From Chondrosia reniformis (lineage: Eukaryota > Porifera > Demospongiae > Chondrillida > Chondrillidae): a DNA stretch of 64,000 bases. A program made the position numbers and the translations under genes. Under the pieces are notes generated by a model. It was not told where the DNA came from. It searched no databases and was given only the letters and a program-made list of their open reading frames with translations. The stretch is taken from assembly GCA_947172415.1 (NCBI GenBank), contig OX359193.1:2350501-2414500 (forward strand), in the 5' to 3' direction. Positions within the stretch are counted from its first letter, which is position 1. Each line of letters opens with the position of its first letter. This document shows, one piece after another, positions 10,322-20,319 of this stretch.

Positions 10322-10644
10322 CTTAGCAGCATCATTGCGTGCGCGTGCTGATCAGACTGAGCGTGGTCTTTGACGTTGCTCGTACGAACTGAATTGGCAC
10401 CGATGATCCATCGTTTGCTGAAATTGCATTGGCCCCTGATGCCTGCCTTAAACATGCTGTAGATGGAGCACTTCAGTCATTTCACTGCTTTCTTACCGCT
10501 TCCTGATACTGTGTCGCAGTCGAGCCACAATATGGTTTGATACTCACGATCCAAGTCTGTACGCCACTTCTTGAATGTTTCGTAGCTGACAGCTCGCTTC
10601 TGCGCAGGTTTGCCCTCAGACGCTTTGGAAGGTGCCCTCTTCAT
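10322..10644 (-). pseudogene. ZNF862/hAT-type zinc finger fragment
   Basis: From the ATG at 10644 the frame reads lysine-rich sequence and then VSYETFKKWRTDLD...WLDCDTVSGSGKKAVK. A TGA follows, and then in the same frame LKCSIYSMFKA...RWIIGANSVRTSNVKDHA and SDQHAHAMMLLRK. The order C-x2-C (second Cys changed to Tyr), W-I-x-G, S-N-x-x-D-H, H-x-x-A-M matches the TTF/BED-like finger at the start of ZNF862-type hAT-derived proteins. The stop, the lost cysteine and the absence of any downstream transposase indicate a fragment. Confidence 0.65.
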
Positions 10645-10844
10645 CTTAGCACTGATACTCAATTCAAGTTCGAACAAATGAACAACGGGTAAAACGTGTG
10701 AAACCATTTACACGTTGTTACTCCATTACAGTTTAACGATCGGCCGTTTTTGTTTGGTCAAGATGGCCGACCATAGCTTCAAATTTCCGAACCAATGATT
10801 TTTTGCGCGGAAATTGACCAATGACCGACCGTTATTTTTAGCAC

Positions 10845-11035
10845 TGAGATGGTGTATATATTGTAGACACTGTAGGTGGTGTAGATGGTGTAGATGCTGT
10901 AGATCGTGTATAGATGACGTAGATGGCGGTGAGGCTGTAGATGGTGTAGATGGTGTACATATCGTAGATATTGTAGATGGTGTAGACGGCGTGGATGATG
11001 TAGATGGTGTAGATACTTTAGATAGTGTATATACA
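10845..11035. repeat. Minisatellite, 9/12-bp 'gtagatggt' units
   Basis: Imperfect tandem copies of 'gtagatggt' and 'gtagatggtgta' run for about 190 bp. All three plus-strand phases and two minus-strand phases give long simple frames (VDGVDG, TPSTPS). These are consequences of the repeat and not genes. Confidence 0.85.
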
Positions 11036-11050
11036 TACATTCATACGTAA

Positions 11051-12811
11051 AAGTACATACAATGAACCTCTATGAGATAAAAGTACATGTATACATACGA
11101 AATGTATGAAAGCTACTTACATATGCATATATAGTTTCGATGATCACTGGAATTACACATTTCAATAGGATTTTGGTGCAAGCAATGATAAGAGATTGTT
11201 CATGTAGCTGGCTTGGAGTAATTTCAATGATTATCGTAATTTCATCATACAATCAACTATACCTTTCATTCACATATATTGATATTGCATGATTTGATTA
11301 TCCTAGGAATCACTTGTGTCACTTTAAATTTGTAACTTACATACACCTTGTTACAAAACCACTTCAGTGCTGCATATATATTGTGGTATGACACGGTGGA
11401 AGCATTCTGATGTAAAAACACATTCTAACTCAGGAATTATGCTCTTATCCTTCCGTTGAATTCCTTCTTTCCGAAATAATGTTCCCAGGCTGATTAAGTA
11501 TGCAATACCTCTTATGATAGAAGCTGGTACTGGCTGAGCTTAAGGTGCCTTGTTATCTTATTTGATATGGAAGGTGTTTCAAAAGGAATGAAAAGACACC
11601 TAGTAGCACTCCTGCATATTGGTGTAAGAAGAAAACAAACAATATTATCTTATTTTCTTATCTTACAAACATAGGTTATTGCTATCAAGTGGAAACATAA
11701 CACACCTTGGATATGAATTTAGGGGAAAATTACTTGTCAATGTTAACTGATTAACTGCCGCTTCTGGCAAGGGTGTGTGACTGGTAACCGCTGTAACCTT
11801 TTGCCAAAATAATAAACATGGAAGAAATTTACAACCTTGTGTTTTTAACTGGTTGCAGATTTGAAGCGAGAAGCACGATACTTTCCCTTTATTGCGTCTC
11901 TAGACGCTCTCAAAGTCGAAAGATGACCCTTTCGAAAAATATAGGAAAGAATTTGACGATAGTTGTGAAGTCGATTTAAGTGCTCAAGATGGTTTATTCA
12001 GTTTACGTTAGGCAAGAAATTAGTGATTTTATATACAGGAATTGTTCTCTGAGATTTTTATTGCCTCATCTTCTCCACACTTCACTCCAAATTGATACTA
12101 AAGTGTCAAATATTTCTGTTTATCACATTGTAATATTAGCGCAAAGGCATCCGTTTTATTGAACTGAAAAAAAAGGTACTTAGGCATTTCCAAACACATT
12201 CCATAACCCATCGTATCTACCGTCCGTGCACCCATTCAACATTCAGTTTTTCTGATTTGTACCGTAGTTGATTGAATTGTGGACCTGCTGTAGCTAATAA
12301 AGCTGCTTCTGAAGACAGGTGCCTAAGCAGGTACTTTTCGAATCAAGGTGGAACAGTGCTGCTGGTCATAGGGTTTGTATCACAGTTATTACCTGATGGA
12401 TGAAAAGTCTCTGTAGAGGAGCAAGGAAGAATTCCAAAAGCCTGAAATGTTTCATAGAACTTCAATTAATCCTAGCTGAACACTAAAAAGGCTCTCTTGG
12501 TTCATAACTCACTGCCTTAATTGAATGTAGGTATTAAGCTGCAAGATATCTCTTTGTATAGCTGCAGTATATATGTACTGTCAATTAGATTGAAGTGGTT
12601 TGAGGTATGTGCTATTCATGTTGATTGTTGAGAATGTGTAGTATTTTAATTGGTTCTGGTTGTGTATATATATATATATACTTCCACATTATTATTTTCA
12701 AGAAATAATGGCAGTTTAAGGTTTAAGTGGTGTGGCAGATTAACAGATGTTCACTGTATGTGTATGGAAGGTATCAGTACTTTTTTCCGATATACGGTAC
12801 ATGCGGAAAAT
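11051..12811. other. Non-coding stretch
   Basis: No gene recognised. Contains a short (TA)n run at about 12664-12681. Confidence 0.4.
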
Positions 12812-12925
12812 TAGAGTCTATTTGAAGCTTCAAACTTTGCTACTACCTACGGAGGAACTTCATTGCAATTACTTTCGAAGTTTGGCTGAACTTTGGCAAA
12901 ACTTTGATGTACAGTTGTAATTGAA
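12812..12925. repeat. Degenerate GAAGTT/AACTTC cluster (upstream of a BEN gene)
   Basis: Several words of the type 'cgaagtttg', 'gaacttcat' and 'aactttg' in both orientations lie about 210-320 bp before the BEN-domain pseudogene start at 13135. Comparable clusters occur at 17295-17610, 41518-41690 and 47355-47452, the last also upstream of a BEN locus. Confidence 0.45.
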
Positions 12926-12934
12926 AGTAATCGG

Positions 12935-13134
12935 CGAGTTTCGCAGAGGGTCCTGCACCCACACAAGTGGCCTCTCAAGCTCTTGAGAGGCCTCTCATCC
13001 CCTCACAACACATCACCTCGTGTATTTACAATTTGTCTAAATCATCAAAAATAATGTGTTAAAATCATCATTAAGGCGCAAGGCGTTTTTAGAACTTAAC
13101 TCCAAACGTTAAGGAAGCGATAAATCTAATTTCC
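12935..13134 (+). promoter_or_regulatory. Upstream region shared with the BEN locus at 46 kb
   Basis: The 200 bp before the ATG share ordered blocks with the region upstream of the minus-strand BEN locus (47165-46972): 'ttgaaagtaat', 'gagggtc', 'cccac', 'gaggcctc' and 'atcacctc'. The blocks keep the same order and roughly the same distance from the start codon. This is a candidate core promoter that moved with the gene, inferred only from similarity. A perfect short palindrome around 'ctcaagctcttgag' lies at about 12975-12988. Confidence 0.45.
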
Positions 13135-14043
13135 ATGAAGTGGCTTGAGTTGCGAGACAAAGGAAAAGTGCACAAAGTGCACATTAAGCACATGGTTGAG
13201 GACACTGACGATATCTCTCTTGGGGCAATAGTTCAAGCAAAATTCAACCGCAAAATATACAGAGCTACAGTTGTAGACATACTTGCTTGGAAGCCAAGAG
13301 TTAGGCATAAGAGAAACAGAAGAAAACAGCAACGAAAAGAAAATGTATGTAAGTTAATTCATAAGCGTTTTTTTATTTGCAAATTTATTTTTAATCTTCC
13401 TTATGTAGGTAAAAGAAAAACGATCAAAAAAGGTCCAACTACTTAAACCCAAGCAAGTAAGTCCGAGGAATAGTCCTACATACGTGCATACATAATTTAT
13501 TTTTGTATCGTTAATTAAAGAAACACTGTTTATTTTAAACATCGTCAAAACAAAATTACATCTACGTACCCATGACCAGTATACATCAACCAAGGCAGCC
13601 ACCTTCCTGCATATTCCCACTCCAATTCTTCTTGCCCTACTTGTCATTACACTCCACGTCGCTGCACTACTGATAAAGCTGATGAAGACCGTGAAGATTC
13701 TGTTGTAGAGCTTGATGAAGTCTTTCAAGCCTACTCAGCTGAGTCAGAGAATCAACTATTCAAGCAAACTGTCATTGACAGTACTTTTCCGAAAGCCTCT
13801 TCTAAAGGTAACCTGGCAGTTCTGCTCACAAGAAGAGCTTTCAGCAGAAAGGAATGAAAGAGATCAAATTGTGATGGAGACAGATGGTACCTTAAGAAAG
13901 TATTATCTCCAAGAAGACTGAGTGCCATCAAATCAGCAATCTCTGCAGTCTACCCACAACAATATGGTGAAGAAGAAAGAGATTGGTGGAGGCCTTATAA
14001 GCAAGCAATTAATGAGAGCTGTCGGCGACTTAACAGGCACTAA
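13135..14043 (+). pseudogene. BEN-domain protein (locus A)
   Basis: Exon 1 (13135-13344) encodes MKWLELRDKGKV... and a compact SH3/Tudor-like stretch (SLGAIVQAKFNRKIYRATVV). It is followed by a GTATGT donor and a 64-bp intron ending at TTATGTAG, then exon 2 (13409-13456) with a GTAAGT donor. Downstream, an acidic frame (DEDREDSVVELDEVFQ) runs into a BEN domain: NLAVLLTRRAFSRKE, a TGA, then LSPRRLSAIKSAISAVYP, WWRPYKQAI and ESCRRLNRH before TAA. The final W...C-RR pattern is the usual BEN end. BEN domains bind DNA or chromatin partners. AATAAA overlaps the stop region (14043). The in-frame TGA and the lack of a phase-matched acceptor for exon 3 suggest a pseudogene. It is paralogous to the loci at 15, 20 and 46 kb. 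Confidence 0.65.
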
Positions 14044-14221
14044 ATAAAACTATTTTTATCCAATATTATGAAAAACGTTATTATAGATCTAAATAAATAT
14101 TTTGATAAGCAAATAGCAAGCAATTACATAAAAATAATGAATAAAAAACATTTTCATCATAAAAGATACTGTTTCGTTGTTATTCCCCCGTTATTCCACC
14201 TTCCTTGTCAACTATCAATGG

Positions 14222-14830
14222 CAAAACTGCATAAGTATGTGAAATACACTTTATACTGTCATTTCTGTGCTCCAAAATCTTTGGATACCCTGTAGAAGAT
14301 CTTCTTTTGATAGTGGTTTCACTTGGCGTGCCAGGTAATATTTTAATACTCACCAAACCCTTTCAATTCAATTCAGGTCTGCACTACTGGCAGGTGTCTT
14401 CCACCAATTTACGTAATCATCCAGGTAAAATTGCTTGGCCTTTTGACTGGTATGCTTTGGATCATTGTCCTGCATGAACCTGTTTCCATCTGGAAAGGTT
14501 TTCGTAAGGAATGTTTTTGGGTTGAAATGGTGTTTCCTGAGGTGTGCTCTAATTGCCGACAAAGAGATCACTAAGCTGTATTCCTTGTTGAGCAAGGAAG
14601 CTAATTCCCGTGAAGACAGTTCGTCATCTTCTTTCAATTGATTGTTTAAGAAAATCCCCATTTATTCTGTTATTTTAGGGCATCTTCCAGACCGGCTAAA
14701 GTCTTGCAATCCTTTGCCAGCTTCCCATTGTTGAATCCACCTATGGACATAGTCTGCTTTTGTCGTACAGCCTTTTTCTCCTAAGATACCGACGATTTCA
14801 TCTAAAACTTTTCCATCCATCTTAAGACAA
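14222..14830 (-). pseudogene. Tc1/mariner transposase, internally deleted
   Basis: Reads MDGKVLDEIVGILGEKG then HRWIQQWEAG..GLQDF.RSGR (helix-turn-helix), a TAA, and a second open part, DDELSSRELASLLN. It then jumps directly to FMQDNDPKHTS (second catalytic Asp), WWKTP and an IERVW end. The first catalytic Asp block is missing, so this copy cannot have been active in its present form. It is the same family as the element at 43.1-44.1 kb, which retains the block missing here. Confidence 0.8.
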
Positions 14831-15075
14831 ATCTAAGAGGAACATGTCCAGGGCAGAAGGGAGAGATCGTTGAGAAGACAGAATCGTTGAATGGGAACAC
14901 ATGCGCTAAGTGCAAAGCATACAACCGTGGAGACCAAGAAAACGAAGTGACCACTGACAGTAAAGCTAAGCTAAAAAGAAGAAATGGAAAGGATAATGAG
15001 GCGGTTAGTTTAGTCATATAAGGCATACGGAAAAATTGTTTAATGTTTATTCTCGAAATGGTATTATAGAAACTA

Positions 15076-15850
15076 TTGAGTATCAGTGCAGGCTGGACTA
15101 CAGGACCTGCAGCTGAGCACTCACCTGAGCCTGAAAGAGAGTTAAACAGTGAAAACTCTAAAGAATTGTTGGATGAAGGAGTACAAGAGAAGGATGCTAC
15201 AGTGCTTAAATCCAAGACATCTGCTTTGAGGGACATCTCCAACACTCCAAGGAAGAGCCAGTCAATACCACTTCCAGTAACCTCTTCTCCCACTTATTAA
15301 AGAGGTTAAGCATAGTCTTCTTTCAAAGTTGGAGGAGTAACAGTCTGCCTTCAAGGTAACGATTTAGAAAATGCAGAGAAGAATTGTTTCTCTTGAGGAG
15401 CAGTTAAAGTGAGATAATGAGGCTTGTTCATCCATCATAAAGAAGTCTAGAAATGAGAAGAGTTACTCTGAAGCAATGGATACTTCTGCACTGTTTGTTG
15501 ATTAAGATATATTAGTGGCAATAACAAAGTTGCAGCCTAAAGCAACAAGATCAAAATTAGCTAGAGAGCTGATAAGAGCTAAGTTACCAGTGCATCTGAG
15601 GGGTATTTCTAACTGCAATGGAAGTCAAGGCAAGCGACAAATGGACCTTGAGCTCCTGGGAACAGTGGAGAAAAAGTGCTTTGCCTACTTCCCCATCACA
15701 TCAGGGGAAACCTATCAATCTGCATGGCAAAGCTGCAAGGATACAATAAACGAGTGGTGCAGGCGGATTAATTGTTACCAAAAGCTCCAAAGTGCTGAAA
15801 GCCAGGACATTAACCAATCACCCGAACACTGTGACTTCTTACAGCTTTGA
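15076..15850 (+). pseudogene. BEN-domain protein (locus C), decayed
   Basis: An N-terminal acidic/serine-rich frame (15076-15299) is followed by a segment with stops that could form a short coiled coil (MQRRIVSLEEQLK). A second frame (about 15515-15850) has the BEN pattern: KLARELI.AKL, SNCNGSQGKRQMD, LLGTVEKKCFAYFP and AWQSCKDTINEWCRRI. The end W-x3-C-x3-I-x3-CRR is diagnostic. At least three stops separate the parts. It lies 1 kb after locus A in the same orientation, so local duplication is possible, although the protein differs considerably. Confidence 0.55.
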
Positions 15851-15871
15851 ACATTTATTCTATACGGTACA

Positions 15872-16510
15872 TTAAAGTTTGAATAAAACTTTCTTGCAAA
15901 ATTCTAATTTTTTTCTTTCTTTTTTCCTTATCATTTGACAACATGGTGGTGTAGAACAGATCCAATTCAGCTTTTCTTTTATATACTGTCCTTGGATTAT
16001 TGATTTACTAAGAAATTGCCCACTTCTCTTCCATATTAGCCTTTGTATATGAAGCCACTCATCTATCATTTTCTTCTGATCTTCATTCAGCAACTGTGGT
16101 CTTCCACTTCTCTTGATATCTTCAATGGAATTGGTTTGTCGATACTTCCTTTTCAATCGATATATTGCCAAAATCGATACCTCAATCGAATCTCTAGCCA
16201 ATTCTGCTTTAATTCGGCGATAGGAATAGTTGTTACTGGCCAGTAATACTATACATTGTCTTGCGTAACTGGGCATAGCAGCGTTTCTTCTCTTTATCTG
16301 ATTGCGATTTTTCTCCCTTAAAGTGTGTAGGTGTTGATCTTTATTTAAAGGATTTCCCCCCCGAGATTTTTCTTCACCACATCGAGTGGTGTTTGAGGCG
16401 TTTCTCGCCGCATCGAGTGACATTCGAGTGGTATTCAAGACATTTCTCGACAATTGAGTGGTGTTCGAAGGACTTTGCCTGCCTAAATGTGTCGATTTAC
16501 GCTTTGTCAA
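15872..16510 (-). pseudogene. Tc1/mariner DNA-binding domain, catalytic part lost
   Basis: A 212-codon frame with a long basic N-terminus followed by a Tc1-type helix-turn-helix: QCIVLLASNNYSYRRIKAEL, then IYRLKRKYRQT and the hinge SIEDIKRSGRPQLLNEDQ. It ends ...MIRKKERKKLEFCKKVL, where the catalytic domain should begin. The transposase core is absent. The family differs from the copies at 14 and 43 kb. Confidence 0.7.
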
Positions 16511-17280
16511 AGCCCTTCGAAAGCAACACTATGGAGTTGAGACGATATTGACTTATTTGAATATAATGCCACTCGAGTTTTTGAATCTCGTGAGTATAAG
16601 TGTTACTTCCGGTCTGTACCATATTTTCTTTGCCTGGATGGATCGTTTTGTAACTCCTTATCTGACTCATTTTCATCATTCTCATCATACCTTTCATCCA
16701 GGGTATTACTTTGAAAATCAATCCTGTATATATATGCCAATGGCATGACATGCATATAAATTGTACAAATTAAGTATATATTCCTTTCCATTGCCTCATC
16801 TGTGCTGGATGGTACTGAATCGCTATCATAATCTTCTGTCTGGGTACTGCTGGTTCTTGTCATTTTTTTTAACCATCTACAGGTTTGGTTTCCTTGCCAT
16901 GGTACCAGGTAGGTTGTACAAGAAGCCCGAAAAGCTGACATCATTTGGATCAGTTGTCTGTGGTTCTGCGCGCTTGTAAACCAGTATATTCTCCCACTTT
17001 GCAGCAATACTAGCATTAAACTAAGCGTACATGAACTACGTATCAAGAAATACTAACTGACATGTATGTATGTTAGCTCCACTTCCTAGGACCGGCAGGT
17101 TCTACCTGTTTCGCCCAATAACAGGGCTCATCACCTAGAATGGGATGTACAGGAATCATGTCACCAGCGAGTTATAACCTGTGAGTGAAGATTTGAAGCA
17201 CATCGTGTGGTGAACAGTGGTTGTAACACACCAACATATGAACGGTGTATATAACCCACCAATTGGTGGATCATATACAC
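16511..17280. other. Region without a recognised gene
   Basis: A minus-strand frame at 16603-17046 contains an acidic patch (SSTQTEDYDSDSVPSSTDEA) that might be an exon. No domain, splice partner or homologue was recognised. Confidence 0.3.
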
Positions 17281-17294
17281 CAGTATATCCGAAG

Positions 17295-17610
17295 TCTGAA
17301 GTTGGTGAAGTTTTTCAAAGTGCTTGCGAAGTTTTTTGAAGCTGTTACGAGGTTTTTCAAAGTGGTATGAAATTGTGAAGTTACAAATCTTCCTCCGAAG
17401 TTTTAAATGCGCATACATTCTTACAGAAAAGGCATACTTAACAATTAACGTTTGTTTGTCGATAAGGATAATTTCAATGAAGTGTTAATATACGAAAATT
17501 TTAATAAGTATATTGATTCAAAGTTCTGAAGCTTTATGAGTTACGAGCTTTCAGAAGTTGTGAAGTTTTTCGAAGTGCTTGCAAAGTTTTTTGAAGCTCG
17601 CAGTGAAGTT
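17295..17610. repeat. Degenerate GAAGTT cluster
   Basis: Many copies of 'gaagtt' with near variants such as 'gaagttttttgaagc' and 'gaagtttttcaaagtgcttg'. Two sub-blocks (17305-17360 and 17555-17605) are close copies of each other. Non-coding. Confidence 0.6.
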
Positions 17611-17654
17611 CACCCAGGAATGTAAACATTTTTTCCAGCCTTCTTTGGCATTTA

Positions 17655-17947
17655 TCCACAATGCCTATGATTATTCTGTAATATTTACCTATACAACTAT
17701 ATAATATTATGCATGAATGATGGCGTCATAAACAAATTTGTACCTAAATTTAGTTACAATTTATTAATATATAAACTGTAGAAAGAAACCAAGGTAATTC
17801 TCAAAATTCCTACCCATTCATAAATATGATTGAGCAGTGAACTTAAAAATTTATGAAGATTCACAGACATCCATAAAGCAAACTACCCCTTATATTGTTA
17901 TAATTTGCCGATTTGTGTTGTATGGCTTCATGTTACAAAAAGATAGA
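17655..17947. repeat. Dispersed 290-bp repeat, copy 1
   Basis: Aligns with 38248-38528 in the same orientation. Shared phrases include 'cagacatccataaagcaaac' and 'tgtatggcttcatgttac'. No ORF and no obvious ends. Confidence 0.75.
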
Positions 17948-18131
17948 TGTACCGTATTTGCTCTAAAAATTCGTCACCCTTTGTGCAGCAAAAATTTGGT
18001 CATTTGAGGCTATTAGAGCTGGAAGGAGGAGAACTAGCAAAGGTGGCGAATATTTAGATTTTTCGGACAAAATATTACAGAAGACAAATCAATAGAGCCT
18101 CTCCGTCTCGGTAAAGGTCTCGTTTGGTGGA

Positions 18132-18359
18132 ATGGCTGCTTTTGAATTGAAGGTGCGAACAGCTGTTCGAGGCTACCATGTCTACCGGGAAATTTGGATG
18201 TCAACAATTGGCGACGAATTCGACTGTCAGCAAGAGCCCAACAATGATGAAGACAGGTACGCAGTAGCGGTTTATGGAGATACAGAAAGCAGTGATGTGC
18301 TTGGACACCTTCCACAAGAAATTTCGTGCATATCCTTAGAAAGAATGAGTATAATATAG
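18132..18359 (+). pseudogene. HIRAN-domain fragment
   Basis: Begins MAAFELKVRTAVRGYHVYRE, then IWMSTIGDEFDC, EPNNDEDRYAVAVYGD and DVLGHLPQEIS. The order GYHVY, W, GEFDC, EPxNxxDxYAVAV, V-GHLP matches the HIRAN fold found in DNA-repair helicases and in many stand-alone invertebrate proteins. HIRAN domains bind single-stranded DNA ends. The frame stops soon after GHLP, about 75 codons in, where the family normally continues, so it is truncated or continues after a frame change. Confidence 0.65.
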
Positions 18360-18899
18360 TGGATATTTGTGTACATATTTACAATATTACAGGTTTATGT
18401 CTTAACATATGATTTCAATGATCACTTAGTTACCACATAAGATATTCAAAATGTATAGTCTGATGATTTATTTGAGCACTTAGGAGATACATTTCATCTG
18501 AACTGGATACCAGCAAAAGTCCTAAATTACAACTCAATCAGCTCTAATGTACACAACAAAACTTATTGTTCAGCCCCTGCTATATACTATGGCTACACTT
18601 AAGTGTTAGCCTGAAATGTTTTTACACTATAATACAGTTTGATTATATAGTAAGTGCAGATGTGATACTTGATTAACTAAGTGGTTTAGTAATTTAAAAT
18701 AAAAATTGTGAATTCAATAATTTAGGATGGAGAAGTAAGGAATAACAGCAGAGTCTGTGTTACTATGTTGTGTAAAAACTTACACCAGTGGACTACTCCC
18801 TCTTCCATCGCTCCGTCATTGTTGTAATAGCTGTAGGTATGCATTGATCCCTTTACTTTCACACTCATACATCATAAATGCATTCATTCTGTGCTATAT
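18360..18899. other. Non-coding stretch
   Basis: AT-rich, no motif recognised. May contain remnants of the HIRAN gene. Confidence 0.3.
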
Positions 18900-19740
18900 A
18901 TTATATATATTTTATGCAAATATATATGTAGTGTTGCTTTATGTCATTGAAATTGTTAGATACATTATGGTGTCTAGCCAGCTTAACGTTTTTGTCATTG
19001 GACGTTTTATTGTCTGGCTCTTCTGTTTCTTCAGTTCGATCGATGATTTGAATGTAATCTTCTTCATCGTCACATAAGACGTTAAAATAATCTTCATTAT
19101 CGCTTGTAGCATCTGTGGATTGCACAAAGTCCATTTGGGTCCTGGCTGAGTTGTTTTTGGTATGCTAAAGGAACATGGGCCAATATCGGATCTAGCGATA
19201 GTGGTAAACTCTATCTTGCTACGATATACATAGTGAAAAAAACTACATGTTTGAATCATTTAGTTAGTATCTTTGGGCATTGCAATTAAAACATAGCTTA
19301 ATGGAAAACTTACTATTTTTCGAATGAATTCACATTTGGAAGGCAAGATATATAATCGAGACGATCTTTGATCAGAGACCCTCTATGTGGAATTTACCTA
19401 TGTACGGATGTAATGATGTTTGTTATGCATTATTTCCAAATTTAGTGAAACGAAGATGCTTGGCAAATTACAATTAGGCAGCAGTTATTTGCCATAGGGC
19501 CTCACGTCGGCCTTTTTGAGTCAGTGAAGCTTGCCGTTATTAGCAAATAGTGTCTCTGAATATTTTGGCGAAAGAATAAGTGTTGCTGTAGATTTAAATT
19601 GGCTGTTTTTAAGATAACAATGATTTTAATAGTGATTCTGATGATAGAGCATATACTAGTACCTTGTGATGAAAAGTATACTTGAACCTTGTACAAGTAC
19701 ATATAGCAAAGAATGGTTTTAATGGCAGACAACAATATTT
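18900..19740 (-). repeat. Acidic-peptide repeat family, unit 1
   Basis: The whole segment is paralogous to 35215-36302 plus 37171-37230, and its first half to 19742-20065. Shared non-coding phrases include 'gtccatttgggtcctggctg' and 'gaagcttgccgttatt'. It carries the short acidic ORF at 18901-19134 on the minus strand. At 19641-19700 it preserves the uninterrupted version of the site where unit 3 carries a MITE. Confidence 0.75.
18901..19134 (-). CDS. Short acidic protein, unit 1 (SUMO-interaction-like core)
   Basis: Frame MDFVQSTDATSDNEDYFNVL...EEDYIQIIDRTEETEEPDNK. The start and acidic layout match the ORFs at 19742-19891 and 35268-35465. The core I-I-D-R-T-E-E resembles a hydrophobic SUMO-interaction motif flanked by acidic residues, but this copy has R in place of L. 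It could be a first exon or the acidic N-terminus of a transposase. No downstream exon was identified. Function unknown. Confidence 0.4.
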   Translation of the reverse strand: MDFVQSTDATSDNEDYFNVLCDDEEDYIQIIDRTEETEEPDNKTSNDKNVKLARHHNVSNNFNDIKQHYIYICIKYI

Positions 19741-19741
19741 A

Positions 19742-19891
19742 TTATATGTCATTGCAAGTTGTATTGTCTGGCCCTTCCGTTTCTTCAGTTAGATCGATGA
19801 TGTGAATGTAATCTTCTTCATCGTTGCTTACGACATTAATATATTCTTTATCATTGTCGCTTGTAGCATCTGTGTACTGCCCATAGTCCAT
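19742..19891 (-). CDS. Short acidic protein, unit 2 (49 aa)
   Basis: Reads MDYGQYTDATSDNDKEYINV and then DEEDYIHIIDLTEETEGPDN. YIHIIDLTEE fits the consensus of a SUMO-interaction motif (hydrophobic-x-hydrophobic with DLT and an acidic tail). The frame is kept between units 1 and 2 while third positions vary, which suggests past coding use. It ends with TAA after CNDI. Function is inferred from the motif only. Confidence 0.4.
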   Translation of the reverse strand: MDYGQYTDATSDNDKEYINVVSNDEEDYIHIIDLTEETEGPDNTTCNDI

Positions 19892-20065
19892 TTGGGTCCT
19901 GGCTGAGTTGTTTCTTTAGAATACTAAAGGAACATGTTCCAATAATGGAACTGTAGCCATAGCGGTGAACTCTATGTTGCTATGCTGTATTAAAAAATAC
20001 ATGTGTGAAAAATTTAGTAATTTTGGGCATTGCCATTGAAAAGTAGCTAAATGGAAACTTACTAC
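19742..20065 (-). repeat. Acidic-peptide repeat family, unit 2
   Basis: Repeats the first part of unit 1 directly after it in the same orientation, from the ORF through the upstream 'aaaggaacatg' and 'gggcattgc' phrases. It ends before the portion shared by units 1 and 3. Confidence 0.75.
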
Positions 20066-20319
20066 TACGGTTGGCGTCAAAAAAAGTTAATGTTTCATTT
20101 CGTTTATACGGCGTTTTGTTCGTACGAAAACTGTGTGAAGACGATACACAACAATCGATTGTCTTCGAAAAACGATCATCTGTATTTTTGAAAGCATGCG
20201 GAACGGTCTTGCGTAGGAACTCATGCACGTGAGAAACACTTCGTGTTAATTATAGGGAGGTGTAAAGACGATTCGACAGGTTAACTAGGTATACGTTCTA
20301 CTCTTTTCATTCCGAAACG

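Noticed and set aside
10726-11050. Several overlapping frames coding VDGVDG, TPSTPS and similar
   Set aside because: They all come from the 9/12-bp minisatellite, which is open in most phases on both strands. Not genes.
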